Assembly (NCBI GenBank): GCA_015680685.1
Contig: MNCI01000984.1
Span: 357,997 to 393,802, forward strand
DNA from: Gnetum montanum
Taxonomy: Eukaryota; Streptophyta; Gnetopsida; Gnetales; Gnetaceae
Reading direction: 5' to 3'
Length of the DNA stretch: 35,806 nucleotides
The first letter of the stretch is position 1. Every line of letters begins with the position of its first letter. A program made the position numbers and the translations under genes. The notes beneath the pieces are model-generated. The model was not told the origin of the DNA. It was given only the letters and a program-made list of their open reading frames with translations, and did no database searches. This document shows positions 20,642 to 32,559 of this stretch, piece by piece.

Positions 20642-21770
20642 CCCCACAATTGAATGAAAACTCATCCTCGAGTGAAGAGGAGGAACAAGTTCCTTACAAA
20701 ATATTAGGATGATATGGGATTATTGAATAACATACAAATTGACTTAGATGGAACAAACAAACTACTAAGTTCTCGAGTGTCCAGATTATAATCATTTATA
20801 AAATTAGGTGTTCATGAAAAGAGGAGAGAACACCCTAGACAAGATTGACATCCAACTCCTCTAGTAACTAAAGAGCAAGGGAGAAGATTCAATGATCATA
20901 AATAGTCCTCATCACATGGTATTTCCACATCATCCTTGGTAAAGATAGTTTTGCTTCTAGTCCATGCTTCCTACTACAATCACAAGAAAATCATAGATTA
21001 GTGTGCAATGTGTAACATATAGCTTTGAAGTTCTTTGTCTTGTTGATGGTTACACTTGGCTAGGTTGTGATTGTGATGAATGGATTTAGTTAATAGTGTT
21101 AGCGAGAAAGTTGATAAATAGGATAAAATGGATAAGCGGTCCATTAAATTTCAAAAAGTTCAAATGCGCGGAAATGCTTGAAGAGGGTTTAAAAATTTAC
21201 AATAGTACATATAAAAGGTTTCACTAAAAAATGTTGTGAAGATGTGCACAATTGTATGTCATTGATGAGGTAAAAAAATGGATTTGATTGTAAGATTATC
21301 TAAGGATAAAGAACTTAATGAACCCAACCAAAAGATATGCAAGTGGATCGTCCATAAAGTAGGCATAGGCCTTTTATTGCCCTTGCATAACTTCAAACCA
21401 AGGAGTTTGTGGGCTCCATGGATAATTAATGATTATGGAAAGTTAAATACAAAAACCTAGAAGAAACTACCTAATAATTTTGACATATCAAACTAAGATA
21501 TCAAATAAGAACATGAAATTGGCAATGAGGTGAGACATGGGAAGCATTGGTGGAAGAAAGAGAGAGAGAGAGTGAAATGGAGTTTCTAATTATGGTCACT
21601 TGAAGTCCCTTATGAATTTTATGGTTAAATGACCTGATAAAATCCATCCTTAGTGTAGACCAAAACCAACCACATTTAGTAACATCGCATCATCATTCTA
21701 AGATTAGTCTACCCCTTGAAACACAAGAGTGCTCCCATAGTACATATGGTTAAATGTGAGTTAGGGATCA
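20642..21770 (-). mobile_element. Short internal remnant between LTR copies 3 and 2
   Basis: Its left end on the minus strand carries CACTCGAGGATGAG then ATTGTGGGGA, the internal end plus polypurine tract. The remaining 1.1 kb has no recognised coding. If copies 3 and 2 belong together, this is a deleted, non-autonomous element. No clear PBS is seen beside copy 3, so this pairing is uncertain. Confidence 0.4.
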
Positions 21771-21779
21771 TGATGTTGA

Positions 21780-22450
21780 TTTTTATAAGTATTTTTATAT
21801 ATTTTATTATCCTATTGGCTAAATAGTTTAATGGAGGATTAACACTTAATTATCTAACTACTTAGCTAATATAATAACTAGCTATCCTAACGTAAAGTAA
21901 TTATTCCCACTTATTGTACACATCTTGAACTAGTATCAATGCTACTGGGTTACCAAGTGGTTATTACTGGGCATACCAAATGGCCATTGTTGGGATTACC
22001 AAGCATAATTAGTCATGCTTGAAGTGCTCATACTTATGAGTTTATGACTAATTATATTAAGTAATTGAAATAATGAATGTCAATTGCATTGAAAACAAAG
22101 TGCAAGTAGAAAAGAGAAAACTAATCCAAGTGCTATAATGAATATCATAAATCTTGACTTTATTGTCACTCATGCTAATGCATTCAAGTACATGGTATTC
22201 AAATAAAGTGTTATACAATCTCTTTATTTCATAGTGCAGGCACTTAGAGGGAAAATATTCTAGCTTTAGAGAAATGAAACTACAAGGGCTTCACTATGCT
22301 ATGAATTTAAGATGTCATAAATGCAGGTGCCAACCACATTTATATAGGCTTTTCTTGCATCTACATCAATGCATCTAACCATGCATCAATGGGGATACGT
22401 CACTGAGGTTATGCCAATGCATGCACATCTATATATATTTGAGAGAAAGC
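21780..22450 (-). mobile_element. LTR copy 3 of the element B family
   Basis: It shares blocks with copies 1 and 2 (GGGTTACCAAG, GGATTACCAAGC, CATGCTTGAAGTGCTCAT, a (T/A)TCAAATAAAG block, the AAATATTCTAGCTTTAGAG leader) and has a minus-strand TATA box CCTATATAAATG near 22339-22350. It is more diverged than copy 2. Both ends are approximate. Confidence 0.55.
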
Positions 22451-22702
22451 TCTATCAAGTCCATCATTTCCATAGATCCAGCAAGTGGACACATGTCATT
22501 ACAAATAGGAGTAGAGGATGACTAGGCACAACAAATTTTAGGGAATGTTAATCATTCCTAGTCATGTTAGAAATTGGTGAAGGAGTCACGGTGGTGGTTA
22601 TGTAGCATCAAGATGTAGTAGGAGCAACTAAAGCTATAAAAAAAATATCATAGAATCATTTAATGTTCCTATTGTGTTACCAATTGATATTTTTGGAGCA
22701 AG

Positions 22703-23581
22703 AGATGCTCAAATTCTTGCTAGTGCCCCAATGACTCCTACGAAACATGAGGATATAATGGAAAGACTATTGTAGATGGGTGAAGTCATGCAAAACCTTT
22801 TTAATATCCTAAGTGATATCATTTTAGTATAGTCTAATTTAATTTCCACAAAGGAAAAGTTGGTTATGGCATAAACTAAAGCTAAACATGCTAAAAATGT
22901 ATAGAGGCTACAAAAAGAGTTAGTAATTCTAAGAGTTGAAAAGAGAGAGCCTGCACAATTCATATTGCTAGACCAACTTGATCAATTTAGAACTAATCAC
23001 ATGAGGTATCTGATTAGCCAGAACATGTATATGGAGAAGGAGAATGAAAAGGCAATGTGGGATGCATTCATCACAAAAGCATTAACATATGCACATGTTA
23101 AAGCTCTCATCACCTTATAAGAAGAAAACAAAAAGCTTGTTGTTGACAATACCAAGTTGACAAATATAGAAAAGTGGAAAAATATTCTTAAGGAAAACAT
23201 TTATCAACTGAGAGAAAAACTCATGAGAGTCAACCAAGATATGATTCGGTTAGGTAGAGAAAACAAGAACCACTCAATCGAGGAAGTCTACACCATTCAT
23301 AAAAAATCTGCAATCAAAATAAGCATATGGTAGAATAAGGCCAAGAAACATGAGCAACTGAAGGAGCATTTTAGAGATAGGATGGGTATGTATAAGAAAA
23401 TAAATGAAAAAGAAATCTAAATGGCAAAGGCCAAAATCAATTCCCTCTCTACCTAAAATATAAATTGGCAACCCATCTTGGATAGTCTTGCCCATGTCCA
23501 CCAGGCCAAGGTGAAGAATAAAGGCCTATAGATAGAGGACTTGACAAAGTACATGGGGGTTAATGAACCTTTGCTATGCTA
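22703..23581 (+). pseudogene. Coiled-coil ORF, 3' internal region of element C
   Basis: One frame runs about 290 codons interrupted only by about nine TAG or TAA codons and no TGA. It is rich in Lys, Glu and Leu, with heptad-like stretches (RLQKELVILRVEKRE, NIYQLREKLMRVNQDMIRL), and looks like a long coiled coil. It is followed after frame changes by a segment near 23940-24060 (AWMVYDQRIEAEKL, YQFQNPDDKGEEANGG) and then by the element's 3' end at about 24230-24265. That is the env-like or accessory position of Athila-type elements. The homologous function is unknown to me. Stop positions fit former CAG/CAA codons. Confidence 0.5.
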
Positions 23582-24265
23582 ACTTAGCCATGTTAATAGT
23601 AAGCAGGCCTTAGAATGATCTTGAGCAATAGCTAGTGATAGTTTATACCATGTACAAGAAGAAGTTTTCCAACAGAAAAGATGCACTGCAAAAATTACAT
23701 GTGGGAAACCCCAAACTAGAAATTGTTAAAGCTAGCTACTAGTAGCAAAAGGATATAGCCATGAACCTAGTGCGTTGAATGTCAGATTACCAAGAACTTG
23801 GAAAGACAACCAAAGCTTTTGAAGAGGAAAGAAGGCAGTTTGTGGCTTGGTACATGAAGGCCAATAAAATGTTTTCATAGCTACCTTGTCCATGGGATGT
23901 ACTTGCTTCATCCAACATTGCTTAACAAGCATGGATGGTATATGACCAAAGGATAGAAGCAGAGAAGCTTTAGGCACTCCTAAATTGCTATCAATTTCAA
24001 AATCCTGATGATAAGGGGGAAGAAGCTAATGGAGGAGCCTTCACTACCTGGAACATGAATTACATTGTGCTACTACAACTTTTGTTTTTTGTTTTGTGTT
24101 TTATTGTGTTACTGTGTTATTTTGTAAAAACACCACTATGAAATTCTAAGTTAGGTAAACAGTTAGTTAGTCATGATAAGTTGAGTTTACCTCCCAATTT
24201 TGAAGGGGACTCTATTGTCATTTTACTTTAACTTGAGGACAAGCTTCTAGTTAGTTGTAGTGATA

Positions 24266-24961
24266 TGATAAAGTCAAATTTTTGGAGAATATGATATCAC
24301 TGTAATAAGATTGTATCAACAATGTCATAATCCATGTTATGTTATCATTGATGCGATGTCTCAAGATCTATGTAGCCCTATAAATACTAACACTTGGGCA
24401 TATAATCAACAACTTTTCTTTCCACGTCTTAGAGAAACTCTTGCAATTTGTTTTCATAGTTAGTGATAAAGTGAATGCCTATATTGTGATGTTTAGTAGT
24501 TGAATGGAATATTTATTCGAGTGAATTATACTTGGACATAGTTCATGACAACAATAAAGATTAAGATTACTTTTCATCATTGTATCATCCACTTAGTTTT
24601 ATTTGTTTACTTAGCATAATTTTCTTATTTTCTTATCTTAATCATTTACATTTTCCAAGCACTTTATTTTACTTATTCATTAGTAAAGTGGAATGAGTAC
24701 CAGTGGTTTCGAGCATTAAAGTGTAATTGTTTGATAACCCAGTATGTTAAAATGAGTCCTACAACATCACATAACATATGCTTGACTGTGAGTTAAACCA
24801 TAGACTTAGACTTAACTAACTCAAGGTAAGAAGATAATGATCATGAAGTTAATATCAATCACTAACAAAATTACATTTTCCATCAATAGATTACATTTTG
24901 ATTACACACTAGCACTCATGACTTGTATGGTAGAGTGTTGGGATTGCTCCATCACTCAACA
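24266..24961 (+). mobile_element. Element C LTR (plus orientation), bounded by purine tract and PBS
   Basis: It starts TGATAAAGTC and ends ...CTCAACA. The TATA box CTATAAATA is at 24378-24386. The sequence before it (CTTGAGGACAAG...GTTGTAGTGATA) matches, with transitions, the pre-LTR sequence of copy 2 (CTCGAGGATGAG...ATTGTGGGGATA). A PBS follows directly. Internal blocks such as TTTCGAGCATTAA and TGATAACCCAGTA echo the minus-strand copies. It is therefore an LTR of the same family on the opposite strand. Confidence 0.65.
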
Positions 24962-24962
24962 T

Positions 24963-24982
24963 TGGCACTATTGCTAGGGATG
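24963..24982 (+). promoter_or_regulatory. Element C primer-binding site (decayed)
   Basis: TGGCACTATTGCTAGGGATG differs from the TGGCGCCGTTGCCGGGGAT-type site mainly by transitions. It lies two bases after the LTR end and is comparable with the site of element B at 15637-15656. Confidence 0.6.
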
Positions 24983-25689
24983 TGTCAATGTGGGCTAAGT
25001 AATTGATCTTACAAAGTTCATTATATTAAGAATCCCAAAGTCTATCCTTATACATTAAAAAAATTTCAATAAGACACACATAATTAAGTGTCACACATAT
25101 AAAAATGTCTTCAACACTTAAGGAAAAATTATCACTTGCCAAATAACTACAAAAGAATAATGATAGAACACATGATGATGAAGACTGGAGTATGCCTATG
25201 AAAACAAGGATCTCATATGCTCACATAGATCATTATTATTCTAATTTTACATTCATCTTTCATCAATATGTGAAGTTGAGGTGAAGAGACTCACAAGACA
25301 ACACCGTTCTACTGCTAGAGTGTTTAGCACTTACCATGCTTCAAAAATATTTAAGGGGAATGAATCTAAGCCATGTACAAGAGGAGTATCATGTCATCAA
25401 ACACATGATAAGATCCTACTAATCCATAGATGTACAAGTGCAGAGAGACATTGCTATGGGGACAAAACATGAGAATAACAAGGGAAAATAGGTTAACTCT
25501 CATATGGTGCTAGAAGAACTTGATGGTGATGCATTTGTAGCAGAGAAACTTCACCATAATCATGAAGTCCATTGACAAATGCTTATTATTAATTTAGAAC
25601 AACTTGTTAAGGTAAAACTATATTAAGCCTTTGTAGAAACATCAAGAAGAGAAGCAAAGGACTCTAAATACAAGTGGAACTCAAGGCCT

Positions 25690-26830
25690 AGAGTTTCTAT
25701 TAGATCACAAAGAGATGGATTCTAGAGTCATAGAAGGAGAACTAGCCGACATCATTCTTCAATTATGTCATCTTCCTCCTCATGATCTTTGGTGGACTCT
25801 AAAAAAGAGGACAAAGGTTTAGAGATCATGACAAAAAGAGAAATTGGGCTCATGATAGACATGGGAATCATCGAAGGTATCTTGATGAAGAGGATGATAT
25901 GCATGAACCATGAAGGGATAGGAACAAATGTGAAGAGAGAGAGAGTGGTATGAGTACTACAAGGAACACCACTACAACCAAGTGTATGAAGCCTATGACC
26001 ATGAAGAACCCCTATTGGAAACTTGTAGCATGATCAACATAAGGAAAGTAGTGTACATTTCAACTAGGCATGTAAGAGATAGTCACATCAAGTGACTAGA
26101 TATCAATAATATTCCTATGTTTGAAGGTGGGTATAACATAGATCCAAAACATCACCTTCAAGAATTTTATTCTTGTACCCTACAAAATATAGAAAGTGAC
26201 TAGCAAAATCTCAAGTTGTTCCCTTGGAAACTCATCAAAGAAGTAGAAAGTTGGTACAGATCATTGGAACTAGAATTTATCAAAAGGTAGAGTATCATAG
26301 TTGAATTCTTCAATGAAAAATATCAACCTTACTCTAGGGTGTCGAATCTTAGAAAGTAGATCTAGGGCTAGAAATAAGGGACACACAAATCCCTTGATGT
26401 GGTGATGGGCAGATACTAATTTCTTCTACATAGGTGCCTAGGCCATGAATTTTTCCAAAGGAAGTAGCTTAGGAACATTGTCGATGGGTTGAAGAATAAA
26501 ATTATGAAAACCCTTGGAGTCTATGCCTAAGGTAAATTATCCAAGATGACCTTCCAACAAATGTAGAGGTTAATTGGCCAAGTGGAAAAGGAGGAAGGTG
26601 AGTCAAAAAAGAGAGAATCAGTTAAGGAATATAATCGAGATCCATCTATCAGAAAAAGAGATGTATGAATATGTGATAAGAAAAAGGAAGAAACCTTGGA
26701 AGAGGTGATTCAAAAAAAGGCTCTACCAATTCAAAAATTTGTTGATGACATAGCAACTTCTTGTCATGTTTACACCATTTTGATGGAGCAGAATTTATGA
26801 GATAATATTGAGAACTAAATTGCACAATTT
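25690..26830 (+). pseudogene. gag: Element C gag relic
   Basis: The reading contains MFEGGYNIDPKHHLQEFY, SCTLQNIESD, LKLFPWKLIKEVESWYRSLE, FFNEKYQPYSRVSNLRK, GHEFFQRK, LRNIVDGLKNKIMKTLGVYA and EYNRDPSIRKRD. It aligns residue by residue with the minus-strand gag of element B. Many TAG/TAA codons sit at former Gln or Trp positions. No protease or RT follows before 28400, so pol has been deleted or lies elsewhere. Confidence 0.7.
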
Positions 26831-27787
26831 AGCTTTGCAATGGTGATTGGAAGATAAAAGTTAAATTATTTATTTGAAAGGGAAATAGTAAGAATCATGA
26901 TGAAGAAAGGTGTTAAAGGAAAAAAAATTGAAAAATGCTCTTTATATTCAAGGTGTGCACATTTTAAGTTTGGGTTCATAATTCAAAAGGCATGGAATTA
27001 ATGAAAGCTTAGTAAGGTGTTTCTAGCTTAAGGATGAAGAAATTGTATTTTCCCATGTAAAAATATGTATAATGATGTAGGTGAAATTTGGGAAATGATT
27101 TGGGGATTGCAAGTTAGTGTATTGTAGTCATATCATCATTGGTTCTTACATTGTATTAGTTTATCAATTTCAGTTTTACTGGTAAACTGGATGTTTCAAA
27201 GAATGATAAAAAATAAAGTGGATAAACTAGTGTATCCATTTCCCCTAAAACTATGCAAGAACTTCTTAGGAAAATTAACAAGTAATTGCATTACATAAAG
27301 ATCCATTATTATGCTTTAGTCATTGCAATTCATAATGCTATATTCAACCTAGGGTGGCTTCCAAATGATGGTAGAAAACTAAGTTGCAGAGTTATGAATT
27401 TCAAATAAAACAATAGGAAAATATCTAGTTCAAAGGCTTAGTATCATTTGATGAATGTTAGCAAAACAATATCATAATTTCAACACAAAGTAAACAAAAT
27501 TAACAAGATTCTTGTTAAATAGTGGTTGAAATATTCAACAAAATTATCTAAAAAAATTCATCATTATTCCAGAAGAGAAACCCTTACTATAGAAAAAACC
27601 ATGGAAATATGAAGTGCAGCAAGAAAATAAAATTTTAAAAAATTGCAAAAGAACAAAGCCTTGCAATTCATAATAAGGTATATACAAGATGAATGTTCCA
27701 AAGTAAAAAAAAGCATGATAAACCTATAGGAATTAGAAATTCAGCTTCACACTCAAACTCAAAAGAAACAGCAAAGTAGTGGCTATC

Positions 27788-27829
<42 letters not shown>

Positions 27830-28380
27830 ATTTAAAAATGTAGGTTGTATAACCCTAAGCAAAGGGCATTTTATCATGGAAAATTTCTCCACAACAGCAC
27901 TAGAAATTTGAATGAAGCTCCTCTCCAATGACCCACACACAAGTTTCACCTCACAAAGGGTCATGTGATAGCAGGGCATCGACGTGGTGAGAACCAAAGT
28001 AGGGTCTAAATTTGCAAATTTCTTGTTTGTGATGGAGGTAGCTATTTTGGAGTAGTACCAGTAGAATAATAAGTATAGAGACCAACAATGATGTTAGTGG
28101 GAGTGCCATGCTTGTAGAATCACAGTAGTAGGATCCGTGAGTAGAAGTAGGGGATCTAGGACACATAAGAATTGCATGAAATGGAGGCAGCATGACAATG
28201 GACATGATAGCCACAAAACTCAAACATTGACAAAAAGCACACCAAATATGAAACCATGTATATTAAGGTCACATGGCCTTAATAACAATTTTAATTAAAA
28301 AATAAATCATTATAAACAAAAACTTATGGTTTATTCAAATGACAACTAGTGATTTTAAAAAGAGAGGTTTATGATTTGAA
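26831..28380. other. Unassigned stretch after element C gag
   Basis: AT-rich with stops in all frames. I recognise only a dinucleotide microsatellite near 27788-27830. Confidence 0.4.
27788..27830. repeat. Compound (TA)n(TG)n microsatellite
   Basis: About nine TA units are followed by about thirteen TG units. It is a simple repeat with no gene context. Confidence 0.9.
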
Positions 28381-28384
28381 AAGA

Positions 28385-29196
28385 GGAAAATCTATAATCA
28401 TTTGATAAATATAACTTTAATTTCTTTGGGAATTAAAAATTTTCAATGAAAGTTATAAACTCCCATGGAAGTTATAGATAGATCTCCTTGATATTTGTAA
28501 GGTTGTAATTGTTAACAAGACACTTGCCAACTATGGCTTGATTCTCTCATAACTCCCTATAGAAGTTATAACTTTTTAAGGTAGTTTTGAATAAATTCCC
28601 TAGATATTTAGTATTTACCTTAACCTTCAATGATGAATGTAGCTACTATGAAGCTACTATAAAAGCTCTTAAAGAGTAGGAGAAGCTTGTACTTGTGGTT
28701 TACAAAGCGTTTTGGTAGTGAATAAGATTGTATTTTACGAATTTTCTTATTGAGTTCAGAAGGTTTGGGAAATTTGTAATACTCAGATTAAATTGGAATA
28801 ACTTTATTATGAAGTGTTTCTTAATGTTCAATTTATCTTGCCTAAATGTATAAGATTTACACAAATCTGCTCTCCTTACTTTTCTCTTTCTAAAATCCAT
28901 TGAATCTCACTCTATTTCTCATTTTCTTGTGGAATTTTCTCTCTTGGGGGAACTACAAGTAGATTGGTAAAATTGTGCTCAAGAATTGTTATGAATTTTT
29001 ATATGTTTCAAGTAGCATACTATAGGAACTATATAGACTAAGTGATTTGACAAAATAGGAATCTCAAACAACTTATAGTATTTGCTAAAGCTAGTTGAAT
29101 TTATTTTATGATAGGTAGTTATAATTTCTTACACGAACCCAAGCATTTCAACATTTGCAACTCAAGTTTAGTTCGTTTCATAACCACTGAGTTTAT
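28385..29196 (+). mobile_element. Possible 5' LTR of element E
   Basis: It is non-coding and has a TATA box TATAAAA at 28658-28664. It ends just before a PBS-like sequence and lies immediately upstream of gag. The proposed start (TTTGATAAATA near 28391) is a guess, and I see no convincing match to the LTR-like sequence at 35388-35806, so this call is weak. Confidence 0.3.
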
Positions 29197-29200
29197 TTAG

Positions 29201-29213
29201 AGGTATCTGAGCC
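29201..29213 (+). promoter_or_regulatory. Element E primer-binding site (initiator-Met type)
   Basis: AGGTATCTGAGCC matches 11 of 13 bases of TGGTATCAGAGCC, the site used by many plant LTR elements with an initiator tRNA-Met primer. It lies about 240 bp before the gag frame. Confidence 0.4.
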
Positions 29214-29439
29214 TTAGTGTTACCAAAATACTAGCAAGCAGTAAACCCTATTTTAAGGAACATATTCATTTTTCATGATCACCAAGGTCATGAGATCAGA
29301 GGCCTCGAATGTTGGTGGTCCTAAATGGTCACCAAAAATTCTTTTGGCACTAGAAGAAGGGTAATTTATCATCTAAAGTTCATAAGCCTAATAATTCTAA
29401 TGCGCCAACAGTTCTTTTGGTGTTAGAAGGAGGGTAGAA

Positions 29440-30960
29440 CATTTGTTACCTAAGTTCATTACATTTGAAGAGATTAATAGTCCTAGCACAACAAGAGTTC
29501 TTTTGTTACTAAGACGGCTTGAAAGTTATTATTTTGAGTTAATGATCAAAAAGACTAGAAGTTTAGAAGATTTTGAAAGTCCTAAAGAATTTTTTGATTA
29601 TAAGACTAATTATTCATCAGAAAAAGAACAAAAAAGGTTTTTGAGTTTGGGACAAGTAGTGGAGTAAAAACCAAAAGGATAAGAAGATTACCTCTTTTTT
29701 CTAGTTTATTAGTCTATAAGAGAAAGTCAAAGAAGTATAAGACTTCAATAATCAAAAGGAATTCTAATAGGATGATAAATCATTGGAAAAGAGTTACCCC
29801 ATTAGGATTTTAGAACTACGATGATATTCCTAAGGTAGTTTATAAATATTTTTCTGAGCCTTTTATTCTTGGAAAAGCTTACTTATTTGAAGAATACATC
29901 CTCTTATTTGAGTTAGCTTTAGCTCATGTAAATATTCAACATCAAGATCAAGCTTGTAGGTTGTTTGTGGTAAATTTAATAGATATGGCCTAGATTTGGT
30001 ATTCAAATGTTCCAAGAAATAGTATCACAAGTTGAGATAATATGAAAAGTATTTTCCTGGCCCAATTTGACAATCAANTCAAGAAATAGTATCACAAGTT
30101 GAGATAATATGAAAAGTATTTTCCTGGCCCAATTTGATAATCAATTGATTCAATAACAACTGTACTATGGCTTAGTACAAGCTAAGGAGTTAAAGAGTCA
30201 ATTAGAGATTTTAACATTAAATTTTGATGAATTTGTGGGCTCTTTCAAAGATAGTATAGACTATAAGATGAAATGCTTCGAGAAACCTATCTTAAGGCTA
30301 TAGATCCCAATATTTCAATCTAGTTAAGGAGAACTCCAAATTTTCTAACATTGAATGACTACTTTAGTGAGGTTGTATAGTTAGAAAAATAATTAAACTT
30401 GAACAATGAAGAGATTGTCACAACTCAAAAAAGAGAAGAAAAGATGATCATTCTTGTGCAAGATGTTGCTCAACTTAAAGCATTACTAGGATCAACTTGT
30501 ATTTGATAAGGGATAGTTAATGAAAGATTTATCTAACAAAGTAGTGAAGCTAGAAAAAGCTTTGGAGAAAGTTAAAATTAATGAAGAAAGAAAGAATAGA
30601 AAATATAAGCATCAAGATACCAAGGTAGTAGAAGATGAAGATTAAAATGATCTTGGTATGTCTAACTTCCTTGATATTGAATTAGGTAATGAGCTATCTA
30701 ATGTTTATTATGTAGGAAAATCTTCTAATAATTGATCTAGCAATACCTCTTCTCTATTGATTTTTGAAGAGGATATGTTGTTAGATGAAGAGTGTACTCA
30801 TAATGAAGAAAATGGATATAATCTTTGATGAAAAGAAAGATTAACTATGTCTAGGCCTTCAAACATCATTTTGGATCCTTCTACTAAGGGAAATGTTTTT
30901 GAACTAAGTAGAATAGAGAGAAATAAAAAAGAAGAAGATAAAGTAGAGCAAATTACTGAA
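29440..30960 (+). pseudogene. gag: Element E gag region
   Basis: An open part at 29443-29667 (FESPKEFFDYKTNYSSEKEQ) is followed by broken frames with a gag core: LFELALAHVNIQHQDQACRLF, then IWYSNVP and DNMKSIFLAQFDNQ. The pattern (short helical core, W, then a F-L-x-F ending) is that of Ty3/gypsy capsids. Later parts are Lys/Glu rich. No CCHC knuckle was recognised. The stretch contains the N and duplication at 30014-30144, so the reading there is not reliable. Confidence 0.6.
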
Positions 30961-30978
30961 AATCAAACTCTTAATTAG

Positions 30979-31602
30979 ATGAAGAAACTAGGTTTGGATG
31001 GTAATGGAGAATATGATTTAGTTGAGGATATTAAACATGTCAAGGAAAATATTAACATATATCAATTGTTACAAATAGAAGATAAACAAAGAAAAGCTTT
31101 AGATCTTTTTAAAGGTAAATGGAAAGTTGGAGATTCAAAGTTAAGCTATGTATCCAACATTAATAAGACAACAAAAAATAGCTATGGGTGTACTCCTGAT
31201 AAAGAAGCTCCTTCTTTTCTTCTGAAAATAAAATTAAAATATAAATATCTTCAAAATTTCTTGGTCAATTCTAGAGCTACATCTATCATCATGCCATTGT
31301 CTATATGCACAAAGCTTGGTTTGATTCCTGAACAATCCAATAAGAAGATTGTTCAAGTAGATAAAAGTAGAGTAAAGATTGTGGGTTAATTGCCAAGTGT
31401 TCTATTGGAAATTGCTTCTAAACCCTGCATAAAAAGTAAAGTGAATATTCAAGTAGCAAATATACTAGATTCACATAGTCTTTTATTTAGTAGAAGTTGG
31501 AGTAAGAATCTCTTAGGTTACATTTCAACAAATTATTCTCATATGTGGCTACCTTGGAAAGGGGAGCCAAATCAAATATATATATATATAGTAAACCTTT
31601 GA
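30979..31602 (+). pseudogene. Element E protease, active site lost
   Basis: Two open stretches in one frame are separated by TAA (31387-31389). The retropepsin segment reads FLVNSRATSIIMPLSICTKLGL, where the family has DSG-A-T/S; Asp is Asn and Gly is Arg, both explained by single G-to-A changes. Then follow LLFSRSWSKNLLGY and YSHMWLPWKGEPNQI, a conserved run after the protease in one plant Ty3/gypsy group (family knowledge). Proteolysis would be abolished. Confidence 0.75.
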
Positions 31603-31730
31603 TGATAGAAAACATGACTTAAAATGGAAAGAATAAAGTTTTTGGAACAAGAGTTTATGAATCCAAAATTTGAGCACCTTAAGAATTTTATAACTTGGAA
31701 AAAGAGGAAGTTCAAGATGAGAGCAAATGA

Positions 31731-32115
31731 GCATTATATTTTGATGGGTCTTGTGACTCCAAAGGTGTAGGAGTTGGAGTAGTTCTAGTAAAAGATAATT
31801 TTATAAAAATATTCAAGGTAATTCATCTACTTTTTCCTTGCACAAATAACAATGTTGAATATGAATCCTTGAGTATTGGAATTAAAATGACATTGGAAAT
31901 GGAAATCAAGGTAATCACCATAAAAGGAGATTCAAGATTGATTTGTGAAAAAGTCAAAGTAAATTGTGAGGTCAAAAGCTCATTCTTACAACCTTATAAA
32001 TAGCTTGTCTATAAAATGTTGGCTTAGTTTCATTATTATGAGATAGAACATATAGGTAGAAAGGATAATTATATAACAGATGATTTAGCTAAGGCAACTA
32101 CAACATTAGATGAGA
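31731..32115 (+). pseudogene. Element E additional RNase H, located before the RT
   Basis: One frame with few stops has the plant-type RNase H signature: Asp at 31743-31745 in LYFDGSCDSKG, Glu at 31857-31859 in NNNVEYESL, Asp at 31929-31931 in IKGDSRLI, and Asp at 32079-32081 in YITDDLAKA. All four acidic positions are kept. It lies between protease and RT, whereas in element A the same kind of domain lies between RH and integrase. Downstream (32160-32560) is a linker with FEDDDQVLRFM and SYDDLKAF. Confidence 0.8.
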
Positions 32116-32559
32116 AAAGGATAAAAAGTTATGAAGGAGTAGTAATTGAAAATGAAAATTAGCCATCAGTACTAGATAACATAAAGTATTTACAAGTATT
32201 TGAAGATGATGATCAAGTACTCAGATTTATGAAGAATAAGAAAGAATTTGAAAGTCAAATCACACTAGAGACAATTCCAAGTTCTAAGTATAACTAGATT
32301 CCTAAAAAGGTGATCGGTTATAAAACATGAGTTTAGTAAAAATCAGCTCATAAGAAAAAATATACAAAATTTTGATGATCAAGCTTATGAAGAAGTGAAT
32401 CTCGAATCTACCAAAATACCAAAGATATTAAACGTCACAAAGGAAGATAACTCAAATTTTGGGAAAAAATTGTTATTACTGTTAAAGAATAATTTAGAAA
32501 ATTTTGTTTAGTCTTATGATGATCTTAAAGCTTTCAAATCCAATGTGATGACACATAAA

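Noticed and set aside
27950-28223. Minus-strand ORF with hydrophobic stretch
   Set aside because: AT-rich context, no recognisable motif, and no neighbouring gene signals.
29443-29667. Stand-alone small gene
   Set aside because: It continues in broken frames into a gag core and fits as the start of element E gag.
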